Shown piece after piece: positions 36,770 to 46,205 of a DNA stretch of 64,000 nt (its first letter is position 1; every line of letters starts with the position of its first letter). The DNA is from Candidatus Nanopelagicales bacterium (GTDB lineage Bacteria > Actinomycetota > Actinomycetes > Nanopelagicales > Nanopelagicaceae): positions 1 through 64,000 of the forward strand of contig JAURMX010000065.1 in NCBI GenBank assembly GCA_030830475.1, written 5' to 3'. A program made the translations under genes and the position numbers. The notes below the pieces were generated by a model, which saw only the letters and a list, made by a program, of their open reading frames with translations, was not told the DNA's origin and ran no database searches.

Positions 36770-37288
36770 ATGACCATAAATCGAATTCCAGGAATTGTGG
36801 CGGTATTCGGATTACTTTTCTTGCTTCAGGAAGCATTGATAAATCGAGTGAGCTTTATTATTGGTGGATTTTCTTTGTACCTAGCTTTTTTCATTGTTTG
36901 GATTATGCAGGAGGAGAGAGGTTCTGCTGTTGCTAACGGCTTCATCGCCGGCTTTATTGCGGATTTATCCCCGACTCTGGAGGCACCATTCGGATTATGG
37001 AGTTTTGTATTTACTGTTGTTGCATATTTAATCGCCAATAATGTAAGAGCTGCATTGGATTCAGATTTAAGTCCAATAACAATTAGTGTGGTCACAGTAT
37101 TTGGCAGCTTTGTTGCCTCAGTGATGTTCTTGTTATCGGGAGCTATTCTTGGTCAAGAGGTTGGATCAGCCAGCTATATCTTGAAAGAGCTCTTTGGAAA
37201 CGCAATGTGGACCTTTTTACTCTCCCCGCTTTATGCACCAATTTCAATTAAGCTTCATCGGACAACTTTGACGGCCAGGAACCGCTAG
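36770..37288 (+). CDS. mreD: Rod shape-determining protein MreD
   Basis: 172-aa membrane protein with about five hydrophobic segments; AFIVWIMQEERGSAVANGFIAGFIADLSPTLEAPFGLWSFVFTVVAYL includes the conserved G-DL-P-GL-x pattern of MreD. ATG 36770 starts 4 bases after the mreC stop. It ends directly at the mrdA start codon. Confidence 0.88.
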   Translation: MTINRIPGIVAVFGLLFLLQEALINRVSFIIGGFSLYLAFFIVWIMQEERGSAVANGFIAGFIADLSPTLEAPFGLWSFVFTVVAYLIANNVRAALDSDLSPITISVVTVFGSFVASVMFLLSGAILGQEVGSASYILKELFGNAMWTFLLSPLYAPISIKLHRTTLTARNR

Positions 37289-39355
37289 ATGAGAGATCGC
37301 TCAACTTTAAGTTTGGTTGTAGTTCAAATTCTTGTGGTTTCATTGATGTTGGCTCTGTTAGGCAGACTCTTTTACCTTCAAGTTGCAGATGGCCCTAGAT
37401 ATCAACAAGCCGCACTAGATATTCAGAGTCGTGACATTGTCACCCCGGCATTGAGAGGTTTGATTGTTGATAACGAAGGAAATCTGCTTGCGACAAATAA
37501 GGCGGGCTTGATGGTTACCGCAGATCGCTCCGTGCTAGATAAGTTGGAGGATCAAGGAAAATCAGTTCTGAGGCGAGTTTCCAATGTTTTGAAATTGAAT
37601 TATGAAGATGTTTATCTAAGGACCCGACTCTGTCCTGAACTTCCCAGCGATCAACGTAACGGCTGCTGGAATGGCAATCGCTACCAGCCAATTCCAGTCA
37701 CTAAAGAGGCAAGTGAAAATCAAGTCTTGAGTATCTTGGAGCAATCAGATCTATTTCCTGGAATCGATGCTCAGCCGGTTTCGATTCGCTATTACCCCTC
37801 TTTGGCAGGTGAACGCGCCACACATGTTCTTGGTTACGTTGGTCCGATAACAGAAGTTGACTTAAATAATGAGGAAGGAATCCGTTATTACCGAAATGAG
37901 TTCAAAGGTAAAGCGGGACTAGAGTCAATTTATGATCGTTACTTACGTGGAACCGCCGGAGTAAGAACTGTCATTGTTGATCGCAAGGAAGCGGTAACTC
38001 AGGAGTCGCGAAATACACCGGCCGTTCCTGGAAATCACTTAATCGTTCACATAAATGCCAAGTTGCAAGCTGCTGTCGAAGAAGAGTTAAAGAGTGCGGT
38101 ACTGCGAGCTAAAGCAGCTGGTCGCCGAGGTGATGCTGGAGCAGCAATAGTTTTGGACATTAAAACTGGTGGAGTCTTGGCTATGGCTTCCTACCCAGAT
38201 TATGATTTAAACATTTGGGAGAACGGTATTACCGTGAAGCAGGCCAGCGAACTATTTAGTGCACAATCAGGAGTTCCAGCACTTTCACGCGCAATTCAGG
38301 GTGGATTCGCGCCTGCTTCTACCTTCAAAGTTATTTCTCTTTCAGCCGCGGTTGATGCTGGCTATAGCTTGAAGGATAAGTATGACTGCCCATCTAGTGT
38401 TGAAATCGGCACCCGGGTATTTAAAAACTTTGATAGCAATGCTGCTGGGATGATTGATATGACTAAAGCTATGGCTATCTCATGTGACTCAATTTGGTAT
38501 CAGATCGCCTATGACGAATGGGTTAGAGATGGAGGATTAAAGCCAAAGGCCAATCCAAATGATTATCTATTCAAAGCTGCAGCTGGTTTTGGGGTAGGAA
38601 AAAGAACTGGAATTGACCTACCATCTGAGATTACCGGCCGGCTCCCTAATCGTGAGTGGAAACAGAACTGGTACGAGCAAAACAAGGATTTTTACTGCAA
38701 CTATGAAAAGCGGGCCAAGAAGTCCCAGCTAACCGCATATTTAATTGAGATAGCAAGAGAGAACTGTCTTGATGGTGACAAAGTCCGCGCCGGTGACATG
38801 GTGAACTTCTCCATTGGTCAGGGTGATACTTTGATGACACCCATACAAATGGCGGTCATGTACTCCGCAATAGCACGTGATGGTCGCTTGGTTGTTCCTC
38901 AAGTAGCTAAAGCTATCGTTCAACCAAACGGAAAAGTTGTTAAGAGTTTTCCGACAAAATACTCAGGCCAATTGCCGGTAAAGAAATCAACTTTAAAGTT
39001 TTTACAAAACTCACTTAGAGCGGTAGTAACCTCAGGAACTGCGGCTGGTGCTTTTGCTGGTTTAGGAGTTGAGGTAAGTGGCAAGACCGGTACCGGTCAA
39101 GTATTTGGAAGAAATTTAGATGGATCTACTAAAGATGACACGTCATGGTTTGCTTCATACGCCCCTACCAAAAATCCTCAATATGCTGTCGTCATGATGG
39201 TGAGTCAGGGAGGCTTTGGCGCGAGTACTAGTGGTGTCGGTGTAAGAAGAATCTACGAACATATCTTTGGCACAAATGGAAAGAAAGCAATCTTTCCAAA
39301 TGGAATTCCGAAACGTTTGCCATATATTGACTCATCAAAAGGGGCGATTTCATAA
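37289..39355 (+). CDS. mrdA: Penicillin-binding protein 2 (class B transpeptidase)
   Basis: 688 aa. An N-terminal membrane anchor (about 9-29), the pedestal/dimerisation domain, and a transpeptidase with SxxK in PASTFK near 344, SCD (SxD as in E. coli PBP2) near 399 and KTG in SGKTGTGQ near 597. It crosslinks peptidoglycan strands made by RodA. The ATG follows the mreD stop without a gap and rodA begins 2 bases after its end, so the polymerase-crosslinker pair is co-translated. Confidence 0.95.
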   Translation: MRDRSTLSLVVVQILVVSLMLALLGRLFYLQVADGPRYQQAALDIQSRDIVTPALRGLIVDNEGNLLATNKAGLMVTADRSVLDKLEDQGKSVLRRVSNVLKLNYEDVYLRTRLCPELPSDQRNGCWNGNRYQPIPVTKEASENQVLSILEQSDLFPGIDAQPVSIRYYPSLAGERATHVLGYVGPITEVDLNNEEGIRYYRNEFKGKAGLESIYDRYLRGTAGVRTVIVDRKEAVTQESRNTPAVPGNHLIVHINAKLQAAVEEELKSAVLRAKAAGRRGDAGAAIVLDIKTGGVLAMASYPDYDLNIWENGITVKQASELFSAQSGVPALSRAIQGGFAPASTFKVISLSAAVDAGYSLKDKYDCPSSVEIGTRVFKNFDSNAAGMIDMTKAMAISCDSIWYQIAYDEWVRDGGLKPKANPNDYLFKAAAGFGVGKRTGIDLPSEITGRLPNREWKQNWYEQNKDFYCNYEKRAKKSQLTAYLIEIARENCLDGDKVRAGDMVNFSIGQGDTLMTPIQMAVMYSAIARDGRLVVPQVAKAIVQPNGKVVKSFPTKYSGQLPVKKSTLKFLQNSLRAVVTSGTAAGAFAGLGVEVSGKTGTGQVFGRNLDGSTKDDTSWFASYAPTKNPQYAVVMMVSQGGFGASTSGVGVRRIYEHIFGTNGKKAIFPNGIPKRLPYIDSSKGAIS

Positions 39356-39357
39356 AT

Positions 39358-40512
39358 ATGGCAATGCACCTGAATATTGGCTCTAAAGGAAAAGATCGAC
39401 CAGCTTTTTTTGCTGGCTCGGATCGAACCTTAAATATCTCAGTACTTCTACTTTTGTTGATGGGCATTATTCTGGTCTACGCCGCTACCCGAGATTGGTT
39501 CGCTTCTAATGGTTTGGATCCCGAGTATTACCTAAAAAGACAGTTAATAAATGTAATTATTGGAATCGCTCTGGCTTACGGAACTACCATCATCGATTAC
39601 CGGTTATTGAGGGCGTACACCCCTGTGGTTTGGGGGCTGGGTGTTTTGGGCTTGATTATCGTTTTGATTCCAGGTTTGGGATCCACTGTTAACGGCGCGC
39701 GCTCGTGGATCTCTTTTCCAGGTGGGTTTCAGATTCAGCCTGCCGAACTTGCAAAGATCTCCATAATTATTGGAATGGCTTTAATTCTCTCCGAAAGAAT
39801 TGCTAATAATGATGCTCCAACAAACAAACAAGTAGTTCAATCCCTAGGTGTGGCAGCGGTTCCAGTTCTGTTTATTGTTCTGCAGCCTGATCTAGGAACA
39901 GTGCTGATTATTTCGGCATGCGTCATTACGATGATCGCTGTCTCTGGTGCAGGTCTGCGCTGGGTTTTGGGTCTAATTACATTAGGGATTACCGGAGCCT
40001 ATCTAGCAGTTGCAAGTGGAGAGGTAAGTGAATACCAATTAAATCGCTTACGTTCCTTTGTGGATCCGAATGCTGATCCACAAGCCAGTGGATATCAACT
40101 TAGACAAGCTCGCATCACAATTGGCTCAGGCGGATTGTTTGGAAAAGGCTTGTTTGATGGTCCACAAACCAATGGCAGATTTGTTCCTGAACAACAAACC
40201 GACTTCATCTTTACCGTTGCAGGAGAAGAGTTAGGTTTTCTAGGAGCTGGTCTCATACTCGCTTTGTACTTTGTGATTCTGATGCGGGCTTTTTCCATTG
40301 CACGCCGTACCAATGATTTATTTGGCCGCATGGTTTGCGTCGGTGTTATTGCTTGGTTCTCTTTCCAGATCTTTGAAAATATCGGAATGACTATGGGTCT
40401 AATGCCGATGACTGGCGTGCCATTACCTTTCCTTTCCTATGGTGGCTCAAGTATGTTCGCCAACCTCATCGGGGTAGGTTTGTTGCAAAATGTTTACCAG
40501 CGAACACGCTAG
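39358..40512 (+). CDS. rodA: Peptidoglycan glycosyltransferase RodA (SEDS family)
   Basis: 384 aa with ten hydrophobic segments. SEDS motifs include GSTVNGARSWISFPGGFQIQPAELAKI, LQPDLGT, the large extracellular loop with FVPEQQTDFIFTVAGEELGF, and MTGVPLPFLSYGGSSMFANLIGVGLLQN. It polymerises lipid II into glycan strands for elongation; position after mreBCD-mrdA supports RodA over FtsW. Confidence 0.93.
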   Translation: MAMHLNIGSKGKDRPAFFAGSDRTLNISVLLLLLMGIILVYAATRDWFASNGLDPEYYLKRQLINVIIGIALAYGTTIIDYRLLRAYTPVVWGLGVLGLIIVLIPGLGSTVNGARSWISFPGGFQIQPAELAKISIIIGMALILSERIANNDAPTNKQVVQSLGVAAVPVLFIVLQPDLGTVLIISACVITMIAVSGAGLRWVLGLITLGITGAYLAVASGEVSEYQLNRLRSFVDPNADPQASGYQLRQARITIGSGGLFGKGLFDGPQTNGRFVPEQQTDFIFTVAGEELGFLGAGLILALYFVILMRAFSIARRTNDLFGRMVCVGVIAWFSFQIFENIGMTMGLMPMTGVPLPFLSYGGSSMFANLIGVGLLQNVYQRTR

Positions 40513-40523
40513 TTAGATTTACG

Positions 40524-40620
40524 CTCAGATTAGGCTCACTGACCCCGGTTCTGTCATACTTCGGGGGTTCGAATCGCCTCATAATCTCGAGGTCGCTAGG
40601 ACCGCTCTTTAGGTGCGGTC
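40524..40620 (+). ncRNA. Structured RNA element in the rodA-rne intergenic region (rne leader)
   Basis: A long imperfect hairpin spans 40524-40591: CTC/GAG and AGATTA/TAATCT outer stem (40524-40532 with 40582-40591), GGC/GCC (40533-40535 with 40576-40578) and an inner CCCCG/CGGGG (40543-40547 with 40562-40566). A second hairpin GACCGC/GCGGTC (40600-40605 with 40615-40620) follows. The block contains a tRNA T-arm-like GGGTTCGAATC. It ends about 100 bases before the rne ATG, after a T7 tract at 40651-40657. RNase E genes are often autoregulated through their 5' leader; that role here is inference. Confidence 0.5.
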
Positions 40621-40718
40621 GGCTGATCCAGATAGAGGCGCCACCAGAGATTTTTTTAATAATGATCGCAAGGTCATTAACTAGGAAACTTTCTAGAAGA
40701 TAAAAAGGATTTGATCGT

Positions 40719-42842
40719 ATGGCTGATGAGCCAAAAAAAGTGCGTAAGCGCGCTGTAAAGAAAGCCGCTCCAAAAGAGACAGCTGCCAAAACTTCAGACA
40801 AGAGTGCAGAAAAGCCGGCAGAAAAGAAGAGTAAGGCGGCAGGTGTTATTCCTGCTCCAATCTTCCAAGCTGCACCAGTTGCTGCCGCTGCTCCTAAAGC
40901 TAAAGCCGCAAAAGCTCCTGCTAAAAAAGCTTCAGAGAACATCGCTGAATCTGAGAACGAAAATGAAAACCGTCGCCGTCGTCGCAGACGTGGTGGCCGT
41001 GGACGACGTCGCTCCGACAAGGAGGGTGGCGAGGATCAGGTTTCTGAAAACCCGACATCAGATGCAGAGGATGAAGATTCAGCGACCTCAGTTGCATTCA
41101 AAAAGCGCCGCCGCCGTCGTCGATCTGGCTCTGATGGCGTTACACCAGGAGAGACTGTTGAAGAAGATGGCGTAGTAACCGTTGTTAAAATTCGCGAATC
41201 TCGCCCAGCACAAGAAAAACCGGTAAGAGAACGCAAGAGCTTTGATCGCAACGATCGAGGTGGACGCAATGACCGTCGTTACCGTGATCGAGATAGAGAT
41301 CGTGGCCGCGAACGTCATCGCTACAATGATTACAAATCTGATTACCGCGAGAACCGTCGTCGCGGAACCATATTGACCGATGCAGAGTTCTTGGCAAGAC
41401 GAGAATCAGTTGATCGTGAAATGTTGGTGCGCCAACAAGGCGATCGTACTCAGATTGCAATTTTGGAAGATAATGTTTTAGTTGAACATTATGTAAATCG
41501 TAATAGCAATATCTCCTATGTAGGTAATGTTTATTTAGGTAAGGTTCAAAATGTTTTGCCTTCAATGGAGGCTGCTTTCGTCGATATCGGCAAAGGTCGC
41601 AACGCGGTTCTATATGCCGGCGAAGTTAACTGGGATGCAGCAGGTTTAACTGATAACCAAGAGCGCAAAATTGAAAAAGTTTTGAAAACCGGACAATCAG
41701 TTTTGGTTCAGGTAACCAAGGATCCGATAGGACAAAAAGGCGCACGTCTAACCAGTCAGATTTCATTACCTGGCAGATATCTAGTTTATGTACCTGGTGG
41801 CGGAATGAGCGGAATTTCCCGTCGTCTGCCGGAGTCAGAGCGTGCTCGCCTGAAGGATATTCTCAAAGGATTGATTTCAGATGAAGAGGGCGTCATCGTG
41901 CGTACCGCTGCTGAAGGTGCATCTGATGAAGAGTTGACCCGTGATGTTGTTAGATTGAAAGCACAATGGGAAGACATCAAGAAAAAGTCTGAGAGCACTA
42001 GTGTCAATGCTCCAACCTTGCTTTACGGAGAACCAGATCTAACGGTTCGAGTTATTCGCGATATCTTCAATGAGGATTTCCGCAAGCTTACTGTTCAAGG
42101 TGATGGCGCTTGGGAAGATATTAATAATTACCTTGGCCACATCGCACCAGAGCTAATCTCGAAAATTGAGAAGTGGACTGGAGTTAAAGATCTCTTCACA
42201 GAAAATCGTGTCGACGAGCAGTTAGCAAAAGCTTTAGATCGTAAGGTTTATCTTCCATCAGGTGGCTCTCTAGTTATAGATCGCACTGAAGCTATGGTGG
42301 TTATCGATGTAAACACTGGAAAGTTCATCGGTAAAGGTGGAAACCTTGAAGAGACCGTTACCAAGAACAACCTCGAGGCAGCTGAAGAAATTGCCCGCCA
42401 GCTTCGTCTTCGCGACTTAGGTGGAATTATCGTTATCGACTTCATCGATATGATTTTGGAATCAAACCGCGAGCAGGTTTTACGTCGCCTAGTTGAATGT
42501 CTAGGGAGAGATCGCACCAAACACCAGGTTGCCGAAGTAACCTCACTTGGTTTGGTTCAAATGACCCGCAAACGTGTTGGACAAGGTTTGATTGAAGCCT
42601 TCTCTACAACCTGTGAAAGTTGTGGCGGAAGAGGAATCCATGTTCATATGGAGCCGGTAAATAAGAAGTCTTTGGACCGTGAAATCACTCCAACTCATGA
42701 TCATGCCCAAGATCATGCTGATGATTCTGAAGCCGAGGCGAGTTCTGAGGAGCCGACTCCAGAGAGTCAGGATTCTGAAGAGAAGCCCCGTTTTGGACGC
42801 AAGCGCCGCAGAGCCGTGAGCTCTGGGGTGGTGACCGCCTAG
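40719..42842 (+). CDS. rne: Ribonuclease E/G
   Basis: 707-aa endoribonuclease. Residues 1-225 are low-complexity and alternate Lys/Ala-rich, Arg-rich (RRRRRRRGGRGRRR) and acidic tracts, as in actinobacterial RNase E, which places disordered regions on both sides of the core. The S1 domain follows (SNISYVGNVYLGKVQNVLPSMEAAFVDIGKGRNAVLY, about 262-300), the catalytic DNase I-like part has MVVIDVNTGKF near 530 and IIVIDFIDM near 572 for the metal-binding Asp residues, and Zn-link CESCGGRG near 632. The C-terminal tail is acidic. AAGGAT precedes the ATG. Confidence 0.95.
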   Translation: MADEPKKVRKRAVKKAAPKETAAKTSDKSAEKPAEKKSKAAGVIPAPIFQAAPVAAAAPKAKAAKAPAKKASENIAESENENENRRRRRRRGGRGRRRSDKEGGEDQVSENPTSDAEDEDSATSVAFKKRRRRRRSGSDGVTPGETVEEDGVVTVVKIRESRPAQEKPVRERKSFDRNDRGGRNDRRYRDRDRDRGRERHRYNDYKSDYRENRRRGTILTDAEFLARRESVDREMLVRQQGDRTQIAILEDNVLVEHYVNRNSNISYVGNVYLGKVQNVLPSMEAAFVDIGKGRNAVLYAGEVNWDAAGLTDNQERKIEKVLKTGQSVLVQVTKDPIGQKGARLTSQISLPGRYLVYVPGGGMSGISRRLPESERARLKDILKGLISDEEGVIVRTAAEGASDEELTRDVVRLKAQWEDIKKKSESTSVNAPTLLYGEPDLTVRVIRDIFNEDFRKLTVQGDGAWEDINNYLGHIAPELISKIEKWTGVKDLFTENRVDEQLAKALDRKVYLPSGGSLVIDRTEAMVVIDVNTGKFIGKGGNLEETVTKNNLEAAEEIARQLRLRDLGGIIVIDFIDMILESNREQVLRRLVECLGRDRTKHQVAEVTSLGLVQMTRKRVGQGLIEAFSTTCESCGGRGIHVHMEPVNKKSLDREITPTHDHAQDHADDSEAEASSEEPTPESQDSEEKPRFGRKRRRAVSSGVVTA

Positions 42843-42848
42843 CTCAGT

Positions 42849-42878
42849 TTGACCCAAATACGGAGTAATCCGTAACCT
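42849..42878 (+). promoter_or_regulatory. Promoter of rplU-rpmA with overlapping palindrome
   Basis: TTGACC (42849-42854), 18-base spacer and TAACCT (42873-42878). The palindrome TACGGA-GTAA-TCCGTA (42859-42874) covers the spacer and the start of the -10, a position suited to a repressor or to a hairpin at the end of rne. Confidence 0.5.
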
Positions 42879-42892
42879 AGCCCCCTGTTTGA

Positions 42893-42912
42893 AGGGCCTT
42901 AAGAAGGGCCCT
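42893..42912 (+). promoter_or_regulatory. Hairpin in the rplU leader
   Basis: AGGGCC/GGCCCT, 6-bp stem with an 8-base loop, between the presumed transcription start and the GGAAGGA ribosome site. It could be an L21 autoregulatory structure; no T-tract follows, so it is not a terminator. Confidence 0.35.
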
Positions 42913-42938
42913 AACAAAGGGTCATTGGAAGGAAAATC

Positions 42939-43253
42939 GTGTACGCAATCGTTAAAGCTGGCGGCCGCCAGGAGAAAGTCGCTGTTGGAGATACCGTCTT
43001 TGTAGACCGTATTGATGCTGCAGCTGGCTCAACCGTGACCTTTCCTGCTGTTTTGGTAGTTGATGGTGCTGCTGTTACATCAGACCCAAAGCTCCTTTCA
43101 GGTGTAAAAGTAACTGGCGAAGTTGTTGCAGAGGTAAAGGGTCCAAAGATCCACATTCTGCGTTACAAAAACAAGACCGGTTACCGTCGTCGTCAAGGTT
43201 TCCGTTCCAAAAACACTCGCGTGAAAATCACTGCGATTAACGGTGTGAAGTAA
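42939..43253 (+). CDS. rplU: 50S ribosomal protein L21
   Basis: 104 aa. [25 protein letters not shown] and the C-terminal [28 protein letters not shown] are diagnostic of bL21. GTG start with GGAAGG seven bases upstream. First gene of the rplU-rpmA pair; obgE lies beyond a terminator. Confidence 0.98.
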   Translation: MYAIVKAGGRQEKVAVGDTVFVDRIDAAAGSTVTFPAVLVVDGAAVTSDPKLLSGVKVTGEVVAEVKGPKIHILRYKNKTGYRRRQGFRSKNTRVKITAINGVK

Positions 43254-43266
43254 GGGGTAGCAAAAA

Positions 43267-43521
43267 ATGGCATCCAAAAAAGGCGTCTCCTCAACCCGTA
43301 ACGGTCGCGATTCCAATCCACAGTTCCTTGGTATCAAGCGTTTTGGTGGTCAGGTGGTCAACAGCGGCGAGATTCTTGTCCGTCAACGTGGCACCAAGTT
43401 CCACCCAGGTAAGAATGTAGGAATCGGCAAAGATGACACATTGTTTGCACTTGCTTCAGGATCAGTTGAGTTCTCAAATGCACGTGGTCGTCGCGTAGTA
43501 AACATCGTTCCGGTTTCCTAA
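43267..43521 (+). CDS. rpmA: 50S ribosomal protein L27
   Basis: 84 aa. [30 protein letters not shown] and [30 protein letters not shown] match bL27, whose N-terminal tail reaches the peptidyl-transferase centre. No cleavable N-terminal extension of the Firmicutes kind. 13 bases after rplU. Confidence 0.98.
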   Translation: MASKKGVSSTRNGRDSNPQFLGIKRFGGQVVNSGEILVRQRGTKFHPGKNVGIGKDDTLFALASGSVEFSNARGRRVVNIVPVS

Positions 43522-43542
43522 GACAACGGACTTATTAAATTG

Positions 43543-43574
43543 CGGGTCCGTAAACACGGGCCCGTTTTTTATTT
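43543..43574 (+). terminator. Rho-independent terminator after rpmA
   Basis: 9-bp stem CGGGTCCGT/ACGGGCCCG (43543-43551 with 43556-43564, one G-U pair), loop AAAC, followed by TTTTTTATTT. Confidence 0.9.
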
Positions 43575-43620
43575 CTAGAATTTTTAAAGGGTTTTAAAGG
43601 GATTAAGGAAAGAGGGGGAG

Positions 43621-45096
43621 ATGACAACATTTGTTGATCGAGTAACCCTTCATGCCTCTGCTGGAAAAGGTGGAGATGGTTGTGTTTCAGTACATCGTGA
43701 AAAGTTTGTTCCACTTGGTGGTCCAGATGGTGGTAGCGGCGGACGTGGCGGAGATGTAATTCTGGTCGTTGATTCCAGCGTTACTACACTTTTGGATTTC
43801 CATCATTCACCGCATCGCAGCGCTAGCTCTGGAAGACAGGGTTATGGAGCATTAAAAAATGGCCCAGATGGAGAAGATTTAATTCTGGGCGTTCCAAATG
43901 GCACAGTAGTAATGACAAAAGATGGTCGTGTTCTAGCTGATTTGATTGGCACCGGCACCCGCTTTGTCGCTGCAAAAGGTGGCATGGGCGGTTTAGGAAA
44001 TAACGCATTGGCTTCTTCACGTAGACGTGCTCCTGGTTTTGCTTTGCTAGGAGAACCAGGTGAAAAGCGCACTCTAATTCTGGAGCTTAAATCCGTTGCC
44101 GATATTGGATTGATTGGCTACCCCAGCGCTGGAAAGTCATCGCTTGTCGCTGCAATTTCTGCGGCCCGTCCCAAGATTGCTGATTATCCATTCACCACTT
44201 TGGCGCCAAATCTTGGTGTAGTGCAAGCGGGCGAATCTAGATTTACAGTTGCAGATGTACCTGGCCTTATTCCCGGAGCATCTGAAGGCAAAGGCCTTGG
44301 ATTACAGTTTTTGCGCCATGTGGAGCGCTGCGCTGCCTTAGTTCATGTTTTGGATTGCGGAACACTGGAAAGTGATCGTGACCCAATAAAAGATTTTGAG
44401 ATTATTGAAAATGAGTTAAAGAAGTATGCGCAGGATCTCAGCGATAGACCAAGAATTGTTGTGCTAAATAAAGTTGATTTGCCAGATGGCAAAGCGATGG
44501 CCGATATGGTGGAACCAATATTGCGGGAGCGTGGTTATGAGGTTTATCAGATCTCTGCCGCCGCACGTTTTGGTTTAGAACCTATGTTGTATGCCATGGC
44601 CAGATTGGTAAATGAGTATCGAGCCAAACAAAGCCAAGAGGAGAAGGCACGAATCGTTCTTCGCCCTACACCTGTTGATGATGCTGGATTTAAAGTCACC
44701 GCTAATGAGGATGGATCATTTACTATTATTGGCGCTCGTCCAGAGCTCTGGGTGAACCAAACCAATTTTGGCAATGCCGAGGCGGTTGGTTATTTGGCGG
44801 ATCGCCTGGCAAGTCTGGGTGTTGAAAAAGAGTTATTCAAACTTGGGGCAAAGCAAGGTGATGAAGTACGCATCGGTGTTGGCGATGATGCGGTTATCTT
44901 TGATTGGGAGCCAACTATTGAGGCTGGCGCAGAGTTGTTGTCAGGTCCGCGCGGCGATGATCTACGTATTCCACGTGGCTGGGAAAAGTTTGATGAGGAA
45001 GCTGTCGATCAATTGGATGATGAAGAGTTGGCCCAGCAATGGGAGTACAACATCTCTGATCCAACAAATCCTCGAGTAGAGGAAGATCAAAAGTGA
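43621..45096 (+). CDS. obgE: GTPase ObgE/CgtA
   Basis: 491-aa GTPase involved in late 50S assembly and stress signalling. The Gly-rich Obg fold is at 1-158 ([35 protein letters not shown]), the G domain has GYPSAGKSS near 165, [16 protein letters not shown] (G3) and NKVDLPD (G4), and the C-terminal OCT domain (about 345-425) is followed by an acidic tail, the actinobacterial form. GAGGGGGAG precedes the ATG. It overlaps proB by 4 bases. Confidence 0.96.
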   Translation: MTTFVDRVTLHASAGKGGDGCVSVHREKFVPLGGPDGGSGGRGGDVILVVDSSVTTLLDFHHSPHRSASSGRQGYGALKNGPDGEDLILGVPNGTVVMTKDGRVLADLIGTGTRFVAAKGGMGGLGNNALASSRRRAPGFALLGEPGEKRTLILELKSVADIGLIGYPSAGKSSLVAAISAARPKIADYPFTTLAPNLGVVQAGESRFTVADVPGLIPGASEGKGLGLQFLRHVERCAALVHVLDCGTLESDRDPIKDFEIIENELKKYAQDLSDRPRIVVLNKVDLPDGKAMADMVEPILRERGYEVYQISAAARFGLEPMLYAMARLVNEYRAKQSQEEKARIVLRPTPVDDAGFKVTANEDGSFTIIGARPELWVNQTNFGNAEAVGYLADRLASLGVEKELFKLGAKQGDEVRIGVGDDAVIFDWEPTIEAGAELLSGPRGDDLRIPRGWEKFDEEAVDQLDDEELAQQWEYNISDPTNPRVEEDQK

Positions 45097-46205
45097 GTCG
45101 TAAAGCAGTTGTAGATGCACGTCGCATCGTAATTAAAATCGGCTCATCCTCACTAACAGGTAAAGATGGTGCTGGTTTAGACCAAGCCTCTGTCTCTAAA
45201 TTAGTTGATGCAGTTGCTCAGTTAAAGCTGCAGGGCAAAGAAGTAATCGTTGTTTCTTCGGGCGCGATTGCAGCTGGTTTAGCACCTCTCGGTTTGCAGG
45301 CTCGTCCACAGGATCTAGCGACGCAACAGGCGGCGGCATCTGTTGGGCAGGGATTGTTGATTCATAGCTACACCGAGTCTTTCCGTCGTCACTCGATTAC
45401 CGCTTCACAAGTTCTCTTAACAATTGAAGATATTGTGCGTCGCTCTCATTACCAAAATGCTCAACGCACACTCTTCAAACTTATACAACTTGGTGTGGTG
45501 CCGATAATTAATGAAAATGACTCAGTCGGAACACAGGAGATTAGGTTTGGCGACAATGATCGAATTGCCGCTTTAGTTTCACATCTAGTTGGCGCTGACT
45601 TGCTGGTTCTAATAACAGATGTTGATGCACTTTATGACGCGCCTCCGACTCAACCTAATGCGCAGAAGATCTCTGAGGTAAAAAGCATTGAACAACTTGA
45701 AGAGGCAAATATTGGAGGTGCCGGCTCCAAGGTCGGTAGCGGAGGAATGGTTACCAAAATTGAGGCGGCTCGCATCTCTACCGGCGCTGGAATTCCCATG
45801 CTGCTTACCTCGCTAAATGAGGTTTCTCAATCAATTACCGGCTCAGAACATGGAACATTTTTTGTTGCTTCAGCCAACAAAAAATCCTCCCGATTGTTGT
45901 GGTTGGCTCATGCGGCAACCCCACGGGGAAGATTGATTCTTGATGATGGAGCGGTGGTTGCTCTTAAAGAAAAAGGCGTCTCGTTGTTGCCTGCAGGAGT
46001 AACCTCGGTAGAAGGAGAGTTCAGTTCAGGCGATACCGTGGAGTTGGTTAGTGGGTCCGGCGCGGTTATTGCCCGTGGATTAGTCGCTTTTGACGCAGAG
46101 GAAATTCCGCAGATGTTAGGACGTTCTACTAAAGAGTTAGCAAAGGAGCTTGGACCAGAGTATGAAAGAGAACTGGTTCACCGTGATGATTTGGTGTTGC
46201 TATGA
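45093..46205 (+). CDS. proB: Glutamate 5-kinase
   Basis: 370 aa; first step of proline synthesis from glutamate. The amino-acid kinase domain shows [28 protein letters not shown] and [42 protein letters not shown]; a C-terminal PUA domain (about 275-365) is present. GTG start in a GTGA overlap with obgE. Confidence 0.96.
   Translation: MSRKAVVDARRIVIKIGSSSLTGKDGAGLDQASVSKLVDAVAQLKLQGKEVIVVSSGAIAAGLAPLGLQARPQDLATQQAAASVGQGLLIHSYTESFRRHSITASQVLLTIEDIVRRSHYQNAQRTLFKLIQLGVVPIINENDSVGTQEIRFGDNDRIAALVSHLVGADLLVLITDVDALYDAPPTQPNAQKISEVKSIEQLEEANIGGAGSKVGSGGMVTKIEAARISTGAGIPMLLTSLNEVSQSITGSEHGTFFVASANKKSSRLLWLAHAATPRGRLILDDGAVVALKEKGVSLLPAGVTSVEGEFSSGDTVELVSGSGAVIARGLVAFDAEEIPQMLGRSTKELAKELGPEYERELVHRDDLVLL

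Noticed and set aside
36452-36836. Minus-strand frames across mreC
   Set aside because: They lie opposite a complete mreC gene with clear motifs and show no protein family features.
40560-40590. tRNA-like GGGTTCGAATC segment before rne as a tRNA gene
   Set aside because: No acceptor, D- or anticodon arm can be formed around it on either strand; it belongs to a larger hairpin.
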